This document shows, one piece after another, positions 52,335 through 63,600 of a stretch of DNA of 64,000 bases. A program made the translations under genes and the position numbers. Each line of letters starts with the position of its first letter. Positions within the stretch are counted from its first letter, which is position 1. The notes beneath the pieces are model-generated. The model had not been told where the DNA came from and ran no database searches. It saw only the letters and a program-made list of their open reading frames with translations. This DNA is from Onthophagus taurus (taxonomy: Eukaryota > Arthropoda > Insecta > Coleoptera > Scarabaeidae), in NCBI RefSeq assembly GCF_036711975.1, contig NC_091972.1:18915001-18979000 (forward strand), written 5' to 3'.

Positions 52335-55300
52335 CTAAATTAAACGATTAAAAAGACTTAACGTTAAAGTTAAGATAATAAATCCTTTAGCAATCGTGGC
52401 CGAGCTGCGTCTAAAATGTCTGTCGTAAATATCCGTCCAAAAATCAATTCTATGCCGGTCAGGGTTTTCACTCATTGCTGTAACCAAAGTACTAATCTCC
52501 GCGTAATTAATAATCGCTGAAGTATTAGGAGTAGGAGGTCCAATTGGAGTCCATACAAAATTAACTGTGTTATCGCCCGGAACAGCTTGTGGGCTGATTG
52601 CAAAACTAGTCCAAATAGTAATCATTCGATCAATAGCGGAATACTCCAAAGTGTTTGGTATTATCTCGGGTGTTAACGATGTATGGAACAAATATCCAAT
52701 ATCATCTTCATGACTAGCACCAATAAAATCACGCGTCCAAATACTATTTCTTTTAAACACATTTAAAGCGGTATCACCAGAAAATCTATACAAATAAATA
52801 TTTGTAGCGGATGCTCCAGCATGTAAAGCCGCAGTTCTAACAGCAGGAAATCCAAACCATGCATCCGTAAACATGTATATTCTTCCAGTTTCATTGTTGG
52901 TCATGTTTAAGGTGGGGAAGTAAAAATTTTGAATTTGTTGCCGAACTGTTGCTAATCTGTTAGCTTGGGTAATCGCCAAATGGTTTTGAACTATCAATGT
53001 AAGATCTGTTGGTAGCATCAAATGAAAAGCTATCCCTTCTGCGTCGTTGTAACCGATCATCATAGGAACATCATTGTATTCACCTCTACTGATCAAGTCA
53101 AAAGGATCATCGGCTAAAAATTGTTGGGTTATGTTTCTTTCTATGACTGGACCAAAAATAGAACCGAAAGCCATTGGTTCATCCTGAAATTGTTTGTTAT
53201 AAATTAAAAGTAAATTTAAAAAATTACAAATAAAACAAAATGTTTCTTGTTATTTAATAAAATAAATTAGACTCAGCATAAATTATAACTTGAAGTAGAA
53301 TATGAAATGCACCATCATCAATACAAGCTGGTTTCAGAACGCAACGAAGCTTTCAAAGATGTCTCAGAACATCCGTGGTCTTTGTGGACTTGACAACTGC
53401 GTATGCTACAGTGAGGAAAAAAAACTTGAACAAAGGACTGCTCAGTTCTTGCGCCCATACTTAATAATTTATACACATCGGATCTACCAAGCATACAGGG
53501 CAAGATAATTTTATCTATGCCGATGTTCTGCCATGTCACTGGTTTATTCTGCTGCAGAATACATAACAGTCCATATACTCAGAAAATCGACATACAATTG
53601 ATCTTGTGTATGAAAACAATATCAGGATGTCTTAAATCCACCCCTCTTCATGTAAAAGAGTTCAAGAAAATAACTGCTGCTGATTCATGAAAACCTATCT
53701 TGATATGAATTGCCTCAAATCCCGATACACTCCATTAAATCTTGCTGAGGAACTGGCTAGAAACAACTATAACATCAACTATGAGAAGAAGACTTGACTA
53801 TCAAAGCAACACCAAGAATAAACCAACAGATTCTCCTCAACCAAGAACCAAAAAGATTTGGACTTCCCCGCCACCTACAGAAGAACTTCAACAGAGTACG
53901 TATGGGACATGGAATCTGAGATAATAGATACAAAATGGATGCTGCCGTTGTCTCAGTGTGACTGCGGAGCTTCAAAACAATCTATACAGTACATTGTGCT
54001 GGACTACCCTATTAGATCTTATCCTAACGCTTTGATGAAAAATTCGTAAAAATCTCCAAAGAGTGAAACATCAGCATAGATGAAAATCTAAGTGATCATA
54101 AGGACATCTTTATTATGTTAAAACACTGCATTCCTCTCTAAATTGCTTCTCAAAAAAGTTTGTAATAAAGTAACATGAGCTCTCAGAATACTTAGAAACA
54201 ATATTGTTAGAAAGAGTTGAGATGTGCCAAGGACAATTTTGATGCCAACGGATAATGTTGAGGATGGAATGATATTCGAAGATATCCGAAACAGGAACTC
54301 AGGAAGAATGTTAAGAGATATCAAGCACAACGTTAAGCGATATTAGGGATGATTTGATAGAGAATGTATTGAGACAAGGACGGTGTTGAGAATTATTAAG
54401 AATTATTATTTGTTAATTGTTAGAGACTTCAAGGATGATGATGAGGGATGTCGTAGACAATGTTGGGGAAAACCAGGGATGATTCTGGAAGATATCATAG
54501 ACTATGTAAAAACATAACGGGGATGGTGCTAAGACATATCAAGAATGATGTTTAATAATATCAAGGATGATGTTGATAGATGATGAAGATATGTTGATGA
54601 ATTCATGCGGCAGAAAATTAGTTGTATCAAGGAGCTAGGAGAGTTTCGGTATCAGAAGTGTTCTTAGGGATTATGTTTAATGATATTAAAGACGATGTAC
54701 AGAGATATCATAGACGATGTATGATATCATGAACGATGTTAGTGGATGATGGAAGGTATATGAAAAGGATCAGATGTTAGGGATTATGTTTAAAGCTCTT
54801 AAGGATAATGTTGAGGGATGTCATAGACAATGTTGCGGAAAACCAGGGATGATTCTGGAAGATATCATAGACTATGTAAAAGCATAACGGAGACGATGCT
54901 AAGACATAGCAAGAATGATGTTTAATAATACCAAGGATGATGTTGATTGATGATGAAGAAATGTTGATGAAGTCAATGACGAATTTGGGTGAAAACAGAA
55001 CTAATGTTGAATAATGTGGCCAATAGTTAGATATATCAAGGAGATAGGAGGGTGTCGGGATCAGAAGTATTGAACAATATTAGAGAAGGCGAGGATGATT
55101 GTGGACGATGCCATAAACGATGTTAAGACATATAAGAAATGATTCTGAATCATATCAGTGATGATGTTTAATGATATTAAACACGTTATACAGAGATACC
55201 AGAGACGATGTATAGCGATATTATGTACGGTGTTAATGGATGTTAGAGAGTGTATGATAAGAAGAATTGAACATTTTTAGGGACTATGTTTAGAGTTCTT

Positions 55301-58300
55301 AAGGATAATTTTGAGGGATGCCATAGACAATGTTGATGAAAACCACGGATGATTCTGGAAAATATCATAGACTATGTAAAAACATAACGGAGATGATGCT
55401 AAGACATATCAAGAATGACGTTGCATAATATCAAGGATGATCTTGATAGATGATTCAGAGATGTTGATGAAGTCAATGACGATTTTGGGTGAAAATAGGA
55501 CTGATGTTGAATGATGTTTCCGATAATTAGATATATCAAGGAGCTAGGAGAGCGTCGGGATCAGAAGTGTTGAACATTGTTAGGGATTATGTGTAGAAAT
55601 CTTAAAGATGATGTTGAGGGATGCCGTAAACAATATTATAGAAGGCGAGGATGATTTTGGATGATGCAATGGATGATGTTGAGGAATGACTCTGAGTCAT
55701 ATCAGGGATTATGTTTAATGATATTAAAGACGATGTACAGAGATACCAGAGACGATGTATAGCGTATAGCGTAGTGTATGATAAGAATCAGAAGTTTGAA
55801 TATTGTTCTGGATTATGTTTAGAGTTCTTAAGGATAATGTTGAGGGATGCCATAGACAATGTTAAGGAAAATTAGGGGTGATTCTGAAATATATCATAGA
55901 CTATGTAAAAACATAAAGGTGATGATGCTAAGACATATCAAGAATGACGTTTCATAATATCAAGGATAATGTTAATAAATGAGATAAAGAGATGTTGATG
56001 AAGTCGATGACGATATTAGGTGAAAATAGAACCGATGTTGAATGATGTGGCCGATAATTAAATATATCAAGGAGCTAGGAGAGCATCGGTATCAGAAGTG
56101 TTGAACATTGTTAGGGATTATGTGTGAGGGGTGCCGTAAACAATTTTAGAGAAAGCGGGGTGATTTTGGGATGTTTAACCCTGTAATAATCATAGGTACT
56201 TTAAAGCCCTGCTACGTTTACCAACGTTATATTGCTTGAATGCGCCAAAGGCACTTTTTTACCTTAGGAAATCGGATTTGTTAGGTTGGTAGTTCGAAAT
56301 AACACAATATTAGCTATAATGTTTGTAGAGGTATAGTGACCACTACACCACCGATTGTCTGATTGTGTGATTTTAAAGACGATGTACAGAGATATCACAG
56401 ACGATGTAGAGACATATCAAGGACGATGTTCGTGGATGATGAAGAATATATGAAAAGCATCAGAACATGTTATATAAACCTAACATATTGAACATTGTTA
56501 GGGATTATATTTAGAGATCTTAAGGTTGATGTTGAGGGATACCGTAAACAATATTAGAGAAAGCGGGGATGACTTTGGAAGATGCCATGGATGATGTTAA
56601 GACACACGAGGAATGATTTTGAGTCATATCAGGGATGATGTCTAATGATATTAAAGACGATGTACAAAGATATCAGAAACGATATACAGGGTGTTACAAA
56701 AATGTTGGGCTGGCTATACATAGACAGTTTCTACAACTAAAAATAAGCAAAAAAGTTTATATACACATATGTCCTAAAATGGTTCAGACCAATATTAAGT
56801 AGGCAGTCCATGCTTTTTGTTTTCAGCCTAGTACAAAATGGCAGATTATTCTTTCCAAGAGATGTCCGACATGTATTTAATGTATGGTTTGGCACATTGC
56901 AACAGAATAGAAGCAAGAAGACTTTTACCGACGTTTACCAAATGAAAAAACGTTCGAAAGGCTTCATATTAGATAAAGGGAAACAGGATCCTTCAAACCA
57001 GTAGTCTGAACTACAAAAACTTTGGACTTGAAAGAACGTGTGTTGGATCGTGTTGAAGAAAATGCAGGTGCTAGTACTCGAAGAATTACATTGGCGGAAG
57101 TTGTCGATCATGTGAGTGTGTGGCGGATTTTAAGAACTCATCAGCTTTATCCGTATCACCTGCAAAGAGTACAGGGACTTAGTGAGAATGACTTCCCACC
57201 ACGAGAAGCTTACTGTGTATGGTTGTTACAGACATGCGTCGCCGATTGTCTCTTTCTGACGTGTCTGCTCTTTAGTGATGAAGCTGGCTTAACAAGAGAT
57301 GGTATCGTCAATTTTCATCATTTACACCAATGGCAAGAAGAAAACCCTCATGCTATTATTCAGTCCAGACATCAAGCGCAGTTTTCATTAAATGTGTGGG
57401 CAGGAATTATCAACGACTTCTTGATTGGTTCTTTATACTTCCCCGACGACTTTCTGGGCAGAATTATCGTTATTTTTTAGAAAACGACTTACCAGGTTTG
57501 CTGGAAGCTGTTCCACTAAATGTTAGAGAACGCATGTTCTCACAGCACGAATTTTTAAATGCCGTATATCCTGGAAGTGCGTGGTGGACCTGTAGCGTGG
57601 CCTGCACGGTTTCCCGATTTAAATCCTCTCGATTTTTACGTATGGGGACATTTAAAATCTATGGTGTATTCTACTCCAATTCAAAATATTGAGGATATTC
57701 AACGTAGAGTGTAAGATGGATGCCAGCAAATTCGAAATACACCAGGAATATTTGAGCGCGTGAGGCAATCCATGATACGACGAGCTCAGCAGTGTGTTGC
57801 TGCCCGTGGAGGTCATTTTGAACATTTGTTATGATTTACATTAAAAACTCCCGTTTCCTGTAACTTTTTTTAAATAAAAAAATGAAAAACTTCAATGGCT
57901 GTAACTCAGTAGCGAACCATTTTAGGACATAATATGTTTATATACACTTTTTTGTTTATTTTTAGTTGTAGAAATCGTCTATGTGTAGCCAGCCCAATAC
58001 TTTTATAACACCCTGTATAGCGATATCATGGACGATGTTAGTGAATTGTGGAGAGTGTATGAAAAGGATCAGAAGTATTGAACATTGCTAGGGATTATGT
58101 TTAGACATCTTAAGGATGATATTGAGGGATGCCGTAAACAATATTAGAAAAGGCGAGGATGATTCTGGAAGATGACATCCTCATGTGTCCTTCTGCAAGA
58201 CATCTTCTTCAAGACATAAACAATATTAGGGAAAACGGGGATGATTTTCGTAGATGCCATGGATGATGTTAAGATAGATCAGGGATGATTCTGAGTTATA

Positions 58301-60294
58301 TAGCCATATCAATAAAATTGTCTTTTCAAGGCTAGACAATTTAATAAAGCCGAGGTCGCTTGCGGCCGAGGCACTACATCGATACCATATCTATACATAA
58401 CTTATATACTTTTCAAGTATAGGCAATTGAATAAAGCCGAGGTGGCTTGCGGCCGAGGCGCTACATCGATACTACATCAATAAATAACTTATATACTTTT
58501 CAAGGATACGCAAGTTAATAAAGCCGAGGTCGTTTGCGGTCAAGGCGCTACAGCGATACCATATCAATACATAATTTAAATATTTTTCGAGGACAGGCAA
58601 CTTAATAAGTCGTGGTCGCTTGCGGTATGAACAGAAAAACTAAGAAATAATTAATTAATTTGGTTTTTGTTCTGTGCCGAATGTCACCACAATAATGAGA
58701 GAGATCAACTTTCTGGGAAATAAACTTCTTAGCGAAGCGCAGTCGCTTCATCCTGCTGAAACTAAACACTCTCAAGAGGAATTTGTCGGACACGTAACTC
58801 AGGGAAGAAAAAATCATCAGATGTTTTACAAACTGCAGCTTAAACGAAATTAACTCAGGGATAAAGGCACACATCAGCAAAAGGTATAGCGACCAACTAT
58901 ACCTCCCCACCATCCGTTATCCACGTTCAAAAACCGTCAGGTTTCACTGATGGACTCTGTACTTGCCCATTGGCATAACAATATTAATCATTAATATATA
59001 ATATTCTCCAAGCACTTGGAAATGGTGCTTGGTGCTCCATTTTATATCAATTAGTTAAAGTACTTAGAGTTAAGTTGGGGATCTTAAGATACTGTATAGA
59101 AACGAGATTCCTTCATGAAATTATCTTTTCGGATATGCCTAAAAATTGTATGTTTATTTTGTAAATTTGTTTAGAAGTTTTAGTCAGCAACAAATAAGAT
59201 TCTGAAATCTTGTACTCTGTCACTATCTTTACTATCTTTAATGCAATCTTCCGCAATAGACATTGAAATGATGTAATCACATCAGAAAACGAAGAAGCTA
59301 AGTTTGTTTTTAAAAATTTTGTTTTATTTTTAATTCTTACTTACCGTTAACAATCTATTTTGTACAAAATAAAGATGTTCCGCTGACATAGTTCTCAAAG
59401 TTTCCAACATTCTTTCTACATTAGTAGCATTCAGAGATAATTCACGTGCAATCATTACTCCATTATCCCTTAAACCACCAACGGTCGGATTAAGAGCAGT
59501 ACCACTTTGCAAAATAACCCTGTGAAATAATCCTGAAGACATCGGCGATAATACGTGAAAATGAGCCGAAGTTGCTCCAGCTCCTTGTCCAAAAAGTGTA
59601 ATTTGTTCGGGATTCCCACCAAAGTGACGGATATTTTCGCGAATCCATCTTAAAGCTAAAACTTGATCTTTAAGACCGGCGTTTCCTGGGATTCCGAATT
59701 GTGGATTATCGAAGGATAAAAATCCGAAAACGTTTAAACGATAATTTATGGTCACGACGATAATATTTTGGGATAATAAATATTGTGGATCATGAAAACC
59801 GCTGTTTGCTGAACCCGTTTTAAACATTCCACCGTGGATCCAAACCATCACCGGTAAATTTAGTTGTCCTGCATGAGCTGATGTTCTTTTTGTAAAAACA
59901 TTTAAAACTAAACAATCTTCATCGCCGACAATTCCAGTATGAAATTCTTGAACGCAAATGTAAGGGCCATAAGCTTCAGGAAGTTGAGCTTGTAAACCGG
60001 CAGGAAAACGAGATGGAAGAGCCACAGGATCCTATTAATTAATTTAATTATTTAAATTTAATAATTGTTATAAATAAAACTTACATGAAATCTTAAATCT
60101 CCAATTGGCGGCGTTGCGTATCTAATATTAGTATAACTACAAAAATGCTCGTCATTTCGACTTATCGATAAATTTCCTCCAAGCGTAATCGTAGTCTGTC
60201 CCAAAACAAAACTCACATCATTACAAGTTATTACTTGAGAATAAGCACCCGCAACGAGGCAGAGTAAAACCGCCCCAAAACACAATCGCCGCAT
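52335..60294 (-). CDS. Esterase E: cholinesterase-like protein with Ser-to-Gly nucleophile, likely non-catalytic
   Basis: Exons 60294-60085, 60031-59345 and 53183-52335 join in frame (introns 53 bp and 6161 bp, both GT-AG, phase 0) to 581 residues. The signal peptide is at 1-19. The nucleophile elbow reads LFGQGAGATSAH, with Gly220 where A-D have Ser, and the oxyanion motif is HGGMF (136-140). The Glu (YNDAEG) and His (GASHEDD) remain. Serine loss is the hallmark of non-enzymatic relatives such as neuroligins, neurotactin and glutactin. The last ~17 residues (KGFIILTLTLSLFNRLI) are hydrophobic after RRSSAT, which suggests a GPI-anchor signal or membrane tail. It shares intron 1 with D and lacks the intron at the MFG|FFS site. 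Confidence 0.85.
53290..54060 (+). pseudogene. LINE 3'-region remnant in the large intron of E
   Basis: 53550-53800 matches 27421-27720. Further on, a frame reads KWMLPLSQCDCGASKQSIQY and then IVLDYP, resembling the CxCGxxxQTxxHIxxDCP zinc motif at the C-terminus of RTE/Jockey-type ORF2. No RT is present. The part before 53540 is unassigned. Confidence 0.5.
54061..56686. repeat. Degenerate GATGATGTT-rich long-period repeats in the intron of E
   Basis: Long units carrying CATAGACAATGTT, ATATCATAGACTATGTAAAA, GATATATCAAGGAGCTAGGAG and TTAGGGATTATGTTTAGAG recur with spacings of roughly 370, 500 and 530 bp. Examples of the first landmark are near 54451, 54821, 55321 and 55850. Within units the short motif GATGATGTT repeats loosely. 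A non-repetitive ~200-bp block at 56173-56372 interrupts the pattern. No coding frame is kept. Confidence 0.75.
56173..56372. other. Non-repetitive insert within the intronic repeat array
   Basis: The sequence from TTTAACCCTGTAATAATC to ACACCACCGATTGTCTGATT differs in base composition from the flanking GATGATG repeats, and the repeat phase resumes with TTTTAAAGACGATGTACAG. It could be a short SINE-like insertion, but no pol III boxes or tail were confirmed. Confidence 0.35.
56687..58015 (+). mobile_element. Complete-length 1.33-kb mariner-like element in the intron of E
   Basis: TIRs of ~100 bp start CAGGGTGTTACAAAAATGTT on the left; the complement of the right reads CAGGGTGTTATAAAAGTATT. 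Both continue through GGGCTGGCTA and TTCTACAACTAAAAATAA. TA duplications are at 56685-56686 and 58016-58017, and the split host repeat reads through across them. It has the size of a classical mariner. Confidence 0.92.
56838..57834 (+). pseudogene. Mariner-like transposase lacking the second catalytic Asp
   Basis: It starts at ATG 56838 with a DUF4817-type domain (MADYSFQEMSDMYLMYGLAH, NRIEARRLLPTF). Frames then give SVWRILRTHQLYPYHLQRVQ and LLFSDEAGLTRDGIV (first Asp), followed by LNVWAGIINDFLIG. LENDLPGLLEAVPLNVRERM runs into FSQHEFLNAVYPG. The last block has PARFPDLNPLDFYVWGHLKS (third Asp) and ends at TGA 57832-57834. The expected QHDGAPAHF-type segment between QH and FLN is deleted, removing the second Asp. 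An early stop and several frameshifts also break it. Confidence 0.85.
58016..58309. repeat. Continuation of intronic GATGATGTT-type repeats
   Basis: The same motifs as 54061-56686 (GCGATATCATGGACGATGTT, TTAGGGATTATGTTTAGA-like) resume right of the mariner and fade near 58300. Confidence 0.65.
58310..58635. repeat. Four-unit tandem repeat, ~88 bp, GC-rich core
   Basis: AAAGCCGAGGTCGCTTGCGG and GAGGCGCTACATCGATACCA recur at about 58345, 58433 and 58520, with a decayed fourth unit at ~58606. Between them is an AT-rich stretch, AACTTATATACTTTTCAAG. The GC-rich cores stand out against the AT-rich intron. Confidence 0.85.
58636..59344. other. Remaining 5' part of the large intron of E
   Basis: No repeat or domain is recognised. 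The intron donor GTAAGT (minus strand) is at 59344-59339. Confidence 0.5.
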
Positions 60295-60940
60295 TTTTTA
60301 GTTGTGAATATTTTTTTGGGCGTAGCTCCTATTTAAAAGCTGTTATCCCAAAAAATGTTTGTTCTCTTTATCTTTATTGATAAGGGTAGAATTAAGTGGA
60401 AGCTGCTTAATCCCTGCTTTGAAGGTATTAAGCCGGTTTGTATAAATTTAATTTTGTGAAAATCTTGGATTATTTTTTTAATTTCTAAGAAAAGTAGAGA
60501 TTCCTAATAAACATTTAAAAATGGGATTGATTCTAAGAATAATAAAAAAATTGTTAAAATAACTAACTTTATTACTTTCTAATACAGTAATTAATTAAGT
60601 ATACGAAATAAATTGTTAATAGAAATGAGATGATGAGATTAGCTTACATACTTAATGCAATAAGTGAGTCACCTGGACCAACGTGTTTAAACCAGTTGTG
60701 ATTTTAAGTGCTTTCCAATTCTTGTAACTGATAAAGTAACTTTAATAATGCACGAGGAACTTAGTTCGGCGAGGTTAATATATCTCAATTAACTACTGAA
60801 CTACTGAAGACTTCAAAAGAAAAGACAGGAAATGTTAGTCAATAATAATAAGTTGTCTCAAAGATAAAAACACCTCCTAAGAGATCTGGAAAATTCTGGA
60901 AAATCAGTTCGAAAGACTGATTGAGAAGTATTGCAAACTA
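60295..60940. other. Intergenic region upstream of E, entering the Copia element
   Basis: On the minus strand a TTTAAATAG box lies ~35 bp before the ATG of E (about 60328-60337) and may act as its TATA element. The rest is AT-rich. An LTR of the Copia element was looked for here but could not be delimited. Confidence 0.4.
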
Positions 60941-61041
60941 ACTGTACTTGCGCAGAAAATTACTATGCACGAAACTTTCATCTGAAGAATCGTTAGAAAG
61001 TCATATCCTGAAATTTGACGAAACAATTAGAAAGTTAAAAG

Positions 61042-62654
61042 TAGTGATTGAACGGATAGTGATTTTGCGAAAAGCCGGATACCGGATATTCGGCATTCCC
61101 TTTGGCCGGATATCCGGTTATCCGGCATATCTATCCGGCCATTATGGTTATAATTTCTGCTGCATTTCTGAAGTGATACCCTATATTGCAACATTATTGC
61201 GATATTTGAATAAAAATGAAATTAATAAGAAAGCTGATAAGATATGTCAACTTATTTGGATCCAAGATACTTCAAGCAACTAATTTTATAACGAATTTTT
61301 AAAGTTATCGATGAAAATTGCAACATCGAAAATTTAATCAAAACTTTAAATATTGTTTTTTCAAAAACTAAAAGTTATTTTTCAAAACGGGTTGGTTCAT
61401 TGAAAAGAGGATACTTTTATTAACACTTTGGAAAATTTTCATACTCATATTCCAAGAAATGGATTTTATACGAATTTTTAAAACTTAATCGGCGAAAATT
61501 GGAATATTCGAAAAAATTGTCGATCATTTCAAAAATTTATTTCTCAAGAACTGAAAGCGATTTTTCAAAACGGCTTTTTGCATTAAAAAGAGGATACTTT
61601 AATTAATAATTGGTGATATTTCCACATGGATCCTTCAAGAAATTAATTTAAAGCGAATTTTGCAAGTTATCGATGAAAATTGCAACATCGAAAATTTTAT
61701 CAAAACTTCAAATATTGTTTTCTCAAAAACTAAAAGTTATTTTTGAAAACGGGTTGGTTCATTGGAAAGAGGACACTTTTATTAACACTTTGGGAAATTT
61801 TCATGCTCATTTCCCAAGAACTGGATTTTATAAGAATTTTTAAAAGTTAATCGGCGAAAATTGAAAAATTCGAAACATTGTTGATCATTTCAAAAATTTA
61901 TTTCTCAAGAACTAAAAGTGATTTTTCAAAACGGCTTTTTGCATTAAAAAGAGGATACTTTAATTAACAATTGGTGATATTTCCACAAGGATCCTTCAAG
62001 AAATTAATTTTATAGCAAATTTTGCAAGTTATCGAAGAAAATTGCGACATCGAAAATTTTATCAAAATTTCAAATATTGTTTTCTCAAAAACTAAAAGTT
62101 ATTTTTCAAAACGGGTTGGTTCATTGGAAAGAGGACACTTTTATTAACACTTTGGAAAATTTTCATACTCATATTCCACGAAATGGATTTTATACGAATT
62201 TTTAAAACTTAATCGGCGAAAATTGAAAAATTCGAAAAAATTGTCGATCATTCCAAAAATTTATTTCTCAAAAACTGAAAGTGATTTTTGAAAACGGGTT
62301 TAATTAACTTGAGGGGATACTTTAATTAATAATCGAAAGTGATAACAACGACAGTTCTGTTAGTAATGAATGTGATGATGAATTACCAGCGAAGAGAAAA
62401 AAACTAGACGAAACTACAATAAGAGATTTTATATATCGTATTGGGATTGTTGCAATGAGGTTGCTAATGACAAACCTGATATAAATAAAGTTGTATTCAA
62501 TGAAAAAAATCCTATTGGGGTTGAACTTGATTATTATCTGCAGTGTCCAACTCCTAAAAGAGATACTAATTCCTGTGAATGGTGGAGTACTAAGTAATCG
62601 GTTTTTAATATCCGTCCAAAGCCGGATAGTTGCCGGATATTCGTTCCGCTACTA
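61042..62654 (+). mobile_element. hAT deletion derivative with ~3 internal 360-bp repeats, complete ends
   Basis: GTTAAAAG at 61034-61041 and 62655-62662 is an exact 8-bp target duplication. The ends are inverted: TAGTGATTGAACGGATA on the left and TAGTAGCGGAACGAATA on the complement of the right, each next to CCGGATA-rich palindromic sequence. Repeat landmarks TGCAACATCG lie at 61319, 61681 and 62043 (spacing 362). Near the right end a short coding remnant gives SSVSNECDDELPAKRKKLDE and CEWWSTK, typical of a hAT transposase C-terminus. Confidence 0.92.
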
Positions 62655-62994
62655 GTTAAAAGTCTCTTAGCTACCTTAGAAAACACAGATGTGATATGCC
62701 ATTTACTGGTAACACTACCCAGAACATTTAATAGTATAGCAACAGTCTTAAAACTCATTGAAAGAGAAAAACTTACTGTAGATTAACGTAAAGGCCATAT
62801 TATTGGAACAAGAAATGAAACGTAAAATGAATAATGATGATAACTTTGAAGAAAATAAAACTGCTTTCAACAATTTAACAAAGAATAGACATCTAACAAA
62901 GAGATGGAATGGAAAATTCAACACAAATTCCAACACAACTGCTTTCAAATTCAATTGCTGCAATTGCGAAAAAGTTGTGCATAAGAAAAACTAA
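62655..62994 (+). pseudogene. Copia Gag (C-terminal part, zinc knuckle)
   Basis: Frames give LLATLENTDVICHLLVTLPR, then LKLIEREKLTVD, then LLEQEMKRKMNNDDNFEENK, ending with CCNCEKVVHKKN, a degraded CX2CX4HX4C knuckle. The upstream Gag part lies left of the hAT insertion at 60948-61041. A stop after LTVD and a frameshift break it. Confidence 0.75.
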
Positions 62995-63600
62995 TGTCCT
63001 TTCAAGAAAAGAGAAGCTCACGTTACAGTTTAGAAAGAAGAGTTTATGAAAACCAGATCAAGAATAAAGCTATCAGAATAGAATTCTATCTGGATTCAGG
63101 GGCAAATGATCTTCTAGAAAATACAAGAAATTACTTCAAGGAAGAAACAGGTCTGGCTACACCAACCAGAATAAATGAAGCCAAAACGGAACAAGCATGT
63201 GAAGCAAGTTTTAAAGGTAACATTAAAATTATGTTTGTATTAATAAATGAAATGGCAGAAATAAAAAAATGTTCTATATGTAAAAGATCTGAGATGCAAC
63301 CTACTTTCGGTACAAAAGCGCGCTATCGCAGGAATAGAGATAAAATTTGATAAGGTAAAAGCTGTACTGATCAAAAACAAGAAAATAATAGCAATAGCTA
63401 AAAAGGAAGGCAAAATTTAAAGAATTTCAATCTTGAGATGTGACAACGGAACTGAGTACATGTCAAAGGAATTTCAATCATTCTGCAAAGAGAAAGGAAT
63501 TAAACACCAGAACACAGTAAGGTACACACCTGAACAAAACGGAGTTGCTGAAAGAGCAAACAGAACACTTATTGTAAAAGCAAAATCTATGTAATTGGAT
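62994..63600 (+). pseudogene. Copia Pol: protease and integrase fragments
   Basis: 62994-63350 includes FYLDSGANDLLENTRNYFKE, matching the DSGA active-site motif of Copia proteases, and KKCSICKRSEMQP. At 63420-63600 a different frame reads LRCDNGTEYMSKEFQSFCKE and YTPEQNGVAERANRTLI, carrying the second Asp and the Glu of the integrase DDE triad. The RT lies beyond the window or is lost. Confidence 0.8.

Noticed and set aside
56173-56372. Possible SINE or tRNA-derived insertion
   Set aside because: I could not find convincing A and B boxes or a tail, so it is listed only as an unassigned insert.
58602-58913. 103-codon minus-strand ORF in the intron of E
   Set aside because: No domain, no family resemblance and no splice context; probably chance.
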